Part shown: piece after piece, positions 6,305-8,932 of the stretch
Layout: each line of letters starts with the position of its first letter
How positions within the stretch are numbered: position 1 is the stretch's first letter
From: Candidatus Gastranaerophilales bacterium
GTDB lineage: Bacteria > Cyanobacteriota > Vampirovibrionia > Gastranaerophilales > JAILCC01
Length of the DNA: 8,932 nt
Assembly: GCA_024408745.1 (NCBI GenBank)
Contig: JAKSUS010000038.1
Coordinates: 1 to 8,932, forward strand
Reading direction: 5' to 3'
Notes under the pieces: model-generated
The model's database searches: none
What the model was told of the DNA's origin: nothing
Seen by the model: the letters and a program-made list of their open reading frames with translations, nothing else
Program-made: the position numbers and the translations under genes

Positions 6305-7438
6305 ATGAAAAATATAAAAAATAAATTAAAAAAAGCAAAAAGAATAGTTGTAAAAATAGGAACAAATACCTTATCCACAAAAGATGGTAAAATGGCTCTA
6401 TCAAGGATTTACGGTTTTATTGAAGATATTGCGGAATTAAAAAATCAAGGCAAAGAAGTAATTATTGTTACTTCAGGCGCTGTCGGTTTCGGTGCTAAAA
6501 AATTAAATATTTCAAAACCTGAGACCATTGAAACCAAACAAGCATGTGCTGCAATAGGACAGGCAAAACTTATGCACTTTTACGAAGATGCTTTTGATAA
6601 ATTCAATATTACCGTTGCGCAAGTTTTATTAACCGAAGATGATTTTGATTACAGAAACAGATATTTAAGTTTAAAAAGTGCTTTAAATGAACTTTTATCT
6701 TTTAATGTTATTCCTATTATTAATCAAAACGATACGGTAAGCGTTTATAAATCAAAACAAACTTTAAAATCAAGTTTTGGGGATAATGATAAACTTTCAT
6801 CACTTGTAATGAGCGGTTTAAGTGCTGATGTTTTGGTTATTTTAACTGACGTTGACGGATTATATGATGATGACCCGAGAGAAAATAAAGATGCAAAATT
6901 AATTCATGTTATTGAAGAAATAACTCCCGAAATAGAGGCTCTTGGTTTTGATGCGTCAAACGGTGGCAGAGGCGGAATGAAAACAAAAATTGAAGCCGCT
7001 CAGGTTGCTACGCATTCAGGCGGTTATGCAGTTATTGCAAACGGCAGTTTACCTAATATAGTAAAAAGAGTTTTCTCTGATGAAGAAATTGGCACAACAT
7101 TTTTACCGAGTACAAACTTGAATGAAAAAAGAAGATGGATTGCTTATGCAACTTCACTTTCAGGTGCTCTTGTAATAAACGAGGGAGCGCTATCTGCATT
7201 AAAGAAGAATGCATCACTTTTGCCTATTGGTATTATTGATGTAAAAAATGATTTTGAAAAAGATGATGTTGTTACTATTTTGCTTGAAAACGGCGAAGAA
7301 GTAGCAAGAGGAATGGTTAATTATTCCTCTGAAGATTGCAAAAAACTTATCGGCAAACATTCTGATGAAATTGAAAAATTAATCGGACACAAAAATTATG
7401 ATGCGATTATTACACGAGATAATATCATAATGACATAA
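6305..7438 (+). CDS. proB: Glutamate 5-kinase with C-terminal PUA domain
   Basis: The enzyme phosphorylates L-glutamate with ATP, the first and normally proline-inhibited step of proline synthesis. The 377-residue protein has an amino acid kinase domain (about 1-265): VVKIGTNTL (15-23), TSGAVGFG (56-63), NQNDT (140-144), FGDNDKLSSLV (158-168), LTDVDGLYDDDPR (180-192) and GGMKTKIEAA (223-232). An RRW linker leads to a PUA domain (about 277-362). Full length is slightly above E. coli ProB (367). Two deviations are visible: TSGAV instead of the usual SSGA, and a stretch between NQND and GDND of 15 residues, where I recall about 9 in E. coli. That loop lies near the glutamate/proline site. The start follows PIG-L by 10 bases with only a weak TAGG (6292-6295), overlapping the PIG-L stop, as a ribosome site. 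proA is not in the window. Confidence 0.95.
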   Translation: MKNIKNKLKKAKRIVVKIGTNTLSTKDGKMALSRIYGFIEDIAELKNQGKEVIIVTSGAVGFGAKKLNISKPETIETKQACAAIGQAKLMHFYEDAFDKFNITVAQVLLTEDDFDYRNRYLSLKSALNELLSFNVIPIINQNDTVSVYKSKQTLKSSFGDNDKLSSLVMSGLSADVLVILTDVDGLYDDDPRENKDAKLIHVIEEITPEIEALGFDASNGGRGGMKTKIEAAQVATHSGGYAVIANGSLPNIVKRVFSDEEIGTTFLPSTNLNEKRRWIAYATSLSGALVINEGALSALKKNASLLPIGIIDVKNDFEKDDVVTILLENGEEVARGMVNYSSEDCKKLIGKHSDEIEKLIGHKNYDAIITRDNIIMT

Positions 7439-7477
7439 AAAATTTTAGACTATTAATTATGAGGCAATTAAGAAAGA

Positions 7478-8932
7478 ATGACAATTAAAGAGAACGGATT
7501 TTTGAAAAGAGTATTCAGGATGAAAAATCCTGATGAATTGGTAGCAAAAGCAAATGAACATGGTTTGAAAAAAACTTTGGGTGCTTTTGATTTAGTAATT
7601 TTAGGCGTAGGAGCAGTTATAGGAACAGGAATTTTTACTGTTTCGGGTGCAGCAATTGCAGGTTCTGCTCAATCAGGTCCGAGTTTTATGCTTGCTTTGG
7701 TTTTAGCAGGTTTGGCTTGTATATTTTCAGCATTTTGTTATGCCGAATTTGCCTCAATGATTCCTGTTGCAGGAAGTGCTTATACTTACACATTTGCAAC
7801 TTTCGGTCAATGTGCGGCATGGCTTATGGGCTGGGTTTTAATGCTTGAGTATGCAATAGGTAATATCGCTGTTGCTATTGCTTTAGCAGGTTATTGGTTT
7901 GAATTTTTAAAATGGTTTGATAAATATTTACCGGCATTTTTAACAAATAAAGATATCTGGATATATAATTTTACGTTGTTTGGCAAAATACCATTTTTAT
8001 TAAACATTCCGTCAATTTTAATAATTGCTCTGATAACGGTTCTTTTATATAAGGGAATAAGCGAAAGTGCAAAAGCTTCTGCAATTATGGTTGTTATAAA
8101 ATTAGCGGTTATTGCGGTATTTGTATTTGCAGGACTTTTCCACATTAATCCGGCAAACTGGCACCCGTTTATGCCTCATGGTTGGGGTGTTGAAGGCTGG
8201 AGCGGATTATTTCAGGCTACATTTTTAATATTTTTTGCATATATCGGATTTGATGCCGTTTCAACTGCAGCCGAAGAAACAAAAAATCCTCAAAAGGATA
8301 TGCCAATCGGTATTATAGGAACTTTATTAATTTGTATATTGGTTTATGTTATTGTTGGTGCGGTTTTAACCGGATTATTCCCATTCGATACTTTAAGTAA
8401 TAATGCTGCTTTTATTGATGCACCTATTGCTTATGCTTTAAGAATGATTGGTAAAGGTTTCTTGGCAATGCTTGTTTCGGTAGGTGCAATGGCAGGATTA
8501 TTTTCCGTTTTATTAGTTTTGCAATTAGGAACAACAAGGGTTTTATTTGCAATGGCAAGAGATAATTTATTACCTCCTGTTTTAGCGAAAATTCACCCAA
8601 AATTTCAAACGCCTCATATTATAACTGTTGTTGTTGGTATATTTACGATTTTAGGAACGTTTTTCCTTGACTTAGAGGCTTCCGCAAACCTTTGTAACAT
8701 CGGAACGTTTATGGCATTTATCGTTGTAAGTATCGGCGTTATTATTTTAAGATACACAGACCCGAACAGAAAAAGAGGATTTAAAATTCCTCTAATGCCT
8801 ATAATTCCGATATTAGGTATAATTTGCTGTTTATTGATTATTTATAAAGGTATTCCGCTTAGCACATTTATAGCATTTGCCGTTTGGGTACTTTTAGGCT
8901 TAGGTTTTTACTTTGCATACAGTTATAAAAAT
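7478..8932 (+). CDS. APC-superfamily amino acid permease (cationic amino acid transporter type), C-terminus cut by window edge
   Basis: The frame is open from ATG 7478 to the right edge (485 residues). It encodes an integral inner-membrane transporter with about 12 predicted helices. A hydrophilic N-terminus (1-34) precedes helix 1, which has the APC substrate-binding motif GVGAVIGTGIF (43-53). Helix 6 and the following loop (about 250-280) read FAYIGFDAVSTAAEETKNP, the signature of the CAT branch (bacterial YfnA/YhdG-like). The last pair of hydrophobic stretches lies at about 439-457 and 462-481. Family members have about 480-500 residues, so very little is missing. Substrate is unknown; CAT-type bacterial homologues move basic or neutral amino acids. 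It lies 39 bases after proB with no clear promoter or terminator between, so cotranscription with proB is likely. The ribosome site is weak (AAGAAAG just before the ATG, or GAGG at 7461-7464, which is far). Confidence 0.92.
   Translation, partial: MTIKENGFLKRVFRMKNPDELVAKANEHGLKKTLGAFDLVILGVGAVIGTGIFTVSGAAIAGSAQSGPSFMLALVLAGLACIFSAFCYAEFASMIPVAGSAYTYTFATFGQCAAWLMGWVLMLEYAIGNIAVAIALAGYWFEFLKWFDKYLPAFLTNKDIWIYNFTLFGKIPFLLNIPSILIIALITVLLYKGISESAKASAIMVVIKLAVIAVFVFAGLFHINPANWHPFMPHGWGVEGWSGLFQATFLIFFAYIGFDAVSTAAEETKNPQKDMPIGIIGTLLICILVYVIVGAVLTGLFPFDTLSNNAAFIDAPIAYALRMIGKGFLAMLVSVGAMAGLFSVLLVLQLGTTRVLFAMARDNLLPPVLAKIHPKFQTPHIITVVVGIFTILGTFFLDLEASANLCNIGTFMAFIVVSIGVIILRYTDPNRKRGFKIPLMPIIPILGIICCLLIIYKGIPLSTFIAFAVWVLLGLGFYFAYSYKN

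Noticed and set aside
6159..6404. Hydrophobic minus-strand ORFs across the PIG-L/proB junction, resembling a small membrane protein
   Set aside because: The Phe/Leu-rich sequence is the complement of Lys/Glu codons in the N-terminus of proB and the C-terminus of PIG-L. No domain is recognisable.
7459..7488. Nine-codon reading frame (MRQLRKNDN) overlapping the permease start, which might act as a leader peptide
   Set aside because: It has no ribosome site, the sequence shows no codon run typical of attenuation, and there is no hairpin downstream. Such short frames are expected by chance.
7891..8145. Minus-strand ORF of 84 residues inside the permease
   Set aside because: It is antisense to well-supported membrane helices of the permease.

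Overview
The window is a compact, strongly AT-rich piece of bacterial chromosome carrying eight protein-coding genes, two of them cut by the window edges. I see no RNA gene, mobile element, CRISPR array or long repeat. The content is housekeeping and metabolic rather than accessory. The organism is a low-GC bacterium. A NarL-type response regulator with a DNA-binding domain ending like cyanobacterial ones, together with a RicT/PSP1 protein and a GH57 enzyme, would fit a non-photosynthetic cyanobacterial relative (Melainabacteria/Gastranaerophilales). That placement is inference from remembered family resemblance, and a low-GC Firmicute is not excluded.

Layout. Bases 1-1983 (minus) hold a GH57 glycoside hydrolase, whose C-terminus is lost at the left edge. 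A 177-base divergent intergenic region (1984-2160) separates it from a plus-strand group: response regulator (2161-2838), RicT/PSP1 protein (about 2869-3771) and dUTPase (3771-4214). The last two overlap as TAATG. The dUTPase converges with rmuC (4218-5414, minus) across only 3 bases. A second divergent region (5415-5544) leads to a second plus-strand group: a PIG-L deacetylase (5545-6294), glutamate 5-kinase proB (6305-7438) and an APC-family amino acid permease (7478 to the right edge). No stretch longer than 300 bases lacks a gene.

How the genes might work together. RicT (RNA-processing accessory in Bacillus), dUTPase (nucleotide sanitation) and RmuC (limits DNA rearrangement) belong to nucleic-acid maintenance, but only ricT and dut look co-translated. 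proB (first step of proline synthesis) and the permease both concern amino acids, while PIG-L points to sugar deacetylation, probably envelope glycans. The GH57 enzyme points to alpha-glucan (glycogen/starch) turnover. No intrinsic terminator with a GC-rich stem and U-tract was seen anywhere.

I did not find a convincing undescribed system. The points most worth a second look are a possible leaderless start of ricT, its enlarged cysteine cluster, an apparently lengthened substrate loop in ProB, and a GC-rich, tRNA-Ser-like 15-mer in the first intergenic region.
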